A DNA stretch of 64,000 bases, from positions 186,001 through 250,000 of the forward strand of contig NZ_RBIM01000006.1 of NCBI RefSeq assembly GCF_003634045.1. Reading direction: 5' to 3'. Under the pieces are notes generated by a model. It was not told where the DNA came from, made no database searches, and saw nothing but the letters and a program-made list of their open reading frames with translations. This document shows, one piece after another, positions 62,532 to 64,000 of this stretch (the stretch's first letter is position 1; every line of letters begins with the position of its first letter). The position numbers and the translations under genes were made by a program. The DNA comes from Maricaulis maris. GTDB taxonomy: Bacteria; Pseudomonadota; Alphaproteobacteria; Caulobacterales; Maricaulaceae.

Positions 62532-64000
62532 TCATAGACTGTGGGGGTGGTCGGCGGCCAACACATCCATTTCGATGTCGCCGGAACTCGGAACGCGCAC
62601 ATATCCGTTACGCACAGGCGTGCTGATACGCTGTCGCAATGTCTGAAGGCCTCTTTGCGCGCGGACGACCCAACGGGTGGACGTCGCGGCTTCGGTCGCG
62701 GCAGTTCCGCCGGCAGCGGTGCCTGTCGCCCCGGTTCCGGCGGCGCCCGCTCCAGCGCCACCAGCCGCCGCGAGACCGCCGCCACCCGCTGCGCCTCCGC
62801 CGCCGATCACGCCGCCACCGGCGATGATCGCACCGCCGATAAGTCCGCCAACCACAACCCCGCCGACGATGGCACCGAACAGACCCCAGCCGCCACCGCC
62901 GCCACCGCCGCCACCGCCGCCACCGCCGCCGCCATCGTGATCATTGCCGAGCCCGGTTGGGTCGATCATTCGCAGCGCTTGTCCTGAGAGATAGGCGTAG
63001 CGGTTGATTGTCTGCGGCAGACGCGGATCGCCATAGATCACGTCGCGGGTCGTGAAGCGGTATGCACTGCCCGCATATTCGCGCGCACGCATGTACGTCC
63101 AGCCGGACAGGTCCTCGGACACGCCCCAGCGCCCGACGGTGCCGAAGGGGGCGGGCGAGGTGCCACTCGCCCCGAGCGGCGTTCCATACGGGTCATAAAC
63201 CCGCGCGCCGGTCACCGCACCGGACGCGTCGGTCAGGGCAAGCGTGTTCCCAAGCGGATCGAATATGTAGTCTTCATAATGACCATCCCCGTCTTCGCGG
63301 CCGATCAGGCCGCGCCCATACACAAAGTTCGACGTTTTGCCGCCGGAGGTCAGGGCCAGTACCCGGTCGAGCGGCGATTCTTCCGGCGCAGGGTCAGCAA
63401 GGCCGCGACCGCCTTCGGGAATGAGCATGGACGGCAGGGAATTGGTTTGGCTGACCAGCCGGATCGCCCGTTGCGGATCAGCCTGTTCGACACGCGGTGC
63501 GCAATAGTCGGCAATGTCGTGAACGACGGCCTGGTCTCCGGCAGCCCCTCCCGCAATGTCGACTCTGAGACCATCGGCGTCATACGTGAAAGACAGATCC
63601 CCCAGCGCCGCGACACGGTTGAGCGCATCATAACCGATCTCGCTTTCACCCACTGCGGCCCAGCCGAGCATGTTGCCGTCATCGTCATACGTGACGTGAT
63701 CTGCCCCTATTTGGGTCAGACGGTCGGCTGAATAGGTGAAATCGGGTGACGTCGTTGGAGCGCTCGGTGGAACCGGCGTAATCTGGTCAAATGTCTGCAG
63801 CTGCGCGAAGTCATCATACGTGTAAGCGGTGCGGGCGACGAGGACGTCGTCCGGACTGCCTGCGGCCATCGACAGCCGCCGTCCTGCGTCGTCATAGGTA
63901 TTGGTGACGGTGACCCCGCCGGGTAGCGTTTCGACCTGCACGCGCCCCGTCGGGTCATAGGTGTATTGTGTTTCCCGGCCAGCCCAATCGGTAACGGTTG
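62532..64000 (-). CDS. RHS/YD-repeat protein, C-terminal part (runs off the right edge)
   Basis: The frame is open to the right edge, so only about 489 C-terminal codons are visible; translation there reads ETQYTYDPTGRVQVETLPGG. It holds YD repeats and a full RHS core (FVYGRGLIGREDGDGHYEDY, GNTLALTDASGAVTGARVYD, INRYAYLSGQALRMIDPTG). After the core come about 140 residues: a run of about 15 glycines, a glycine-rich hydrophobic stretch (GLFGAIVGGVVVGGLIGGAI) and a polar end. It ends 17 nt before the next RHS gene on the same strand, so the two are probably cotranscribed. Confidence 0.88.
   Translation of the reverse strand, partial: TVTDWAGRETQYTYDPTGRVQVETLPGGVTVTNTYDDAGRRLSMAAGSPDDVLVARTAYTYDDFAQLQTFDQITPVPPSAPTTSPDFTYSADRLTQIGADHVTYDDDGNMLGWAAVGESEIGYDALNRVAALGDLSFTYDADGLRVDIAGGAAGDQAVVHDIADYCAPRVEQADPQRAIRLVSQTNSLPSMLIPEGGRGLADPAPEESPLDRVLALTSGGKTSNFVYGRGLIGREDGDGHYEDYIFDPLGNTLALTDASGAVTGARVYDPYGTPLGASGTSPAPFGTVGRWGVSEDLSGWTYMRAREYAGSAYRFTTRDVIYGDPRLPQTINRYAYLSGQALRMIDPTGLGNDHDGGGGGGGGGGGGGGGWGLFGAIVGGVVVGGLIGGAIIAGGGVIGGGGAAGGGGLAAAGGAGAGAAGTGATGTAAGGTAATEAATSTRWVVRAQRGLQTLRQRISTPVRNGYVRVPSSGDIEMDVLAADHPHSL
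62885..62935. repeat. GCC/ACC triplet tract coding for polyglycine
   Basis: About 50 nt of in-frame CCGCCACCG-type 9-nt repeats encode the polyglycine run of the right-hand RHS protein. Length change by slippage would alter the number of glycines without breaking the frame. Confidence 0.7.

Overview
The window looks like chromosomal DNA of a high-GC alphaproteobacterium. The gene content (cbb3 oxidase operon, UPF0262 and DUF2948 beside murA, large TonB-dependent receptors, LytTR regulators) fits the Caulobacterales/Maricaulales side of the class. This placement is inference from gene order and protein style; no 16S rRNA gene is present.

Left part (1-12.7 kb): the minus strand carries a ccoNOQP-GHI cluster (ccoI runs off the left edge). 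It is followed by a DUF2855 protein, a class 3 lipase-like protein, a transaldolase and threonine deaminase. Upstream of threonine deaminase lies a convincing attenuation leader: a 46-codon peptide rich in Ile/Thr/Val followed by a perfect intrinsic terminator. Next is an ArsR regulator / SRPBCC / DUF4287 operon with a perfect 20-bp palindrome at its promoter.

12.7-19.2 kb: pyruvate carboxylase sits between two inverted copies of a long palindromic repeat and has a LacI-type palindrome upstream. To its right is a more AT-rich accessory patch. It holds a tiny membrane peptide gene with an ideal ribosome site and its own terminator, an 82-nt nested inverted repeat, an unrecognised 301-aa gene, and a convergent 95-aa gene with a helix-hairpin-helix-like region.

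19.2-34.2 kb: a Baeyer-Villiger monooxygenase / SDR / hydrolase operon is followed by a FolC-like Mur ligase overlapping an ATP-grasp ligase. Then come an old yellow enzyme, a degenerate GGDEF-EAL-like protein, tRNA-Phe, and a typical alphaproteobacterial housekeeping run on the minus strand: small ORF, murA, DUF2948, UPF0262, phosphatase, infA, maf, RNase E/G-like, yacG. A tRNA-Thr gene follows.

34.2-64 kb is a cell-surface region. It holds a roughly 3,460-aa glycine-rich autotransporter with about 36 passenger repeats, two TonB-dependent receptors (one Oar-like), two divergent LytTR regulators (one membrane-bound, one with a degenerate receiver), and two tandem RHS/YD-repeat genes, the second of which runs off the right edge. 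The most interesting candidates are the threonine-deaminase attenuator, the FolC-like/ATP-grasp ligase pair, the small hydrophobic peptide, and the RHS gene whose C-terminal tip is unrecognised and has no visible immunity gene.
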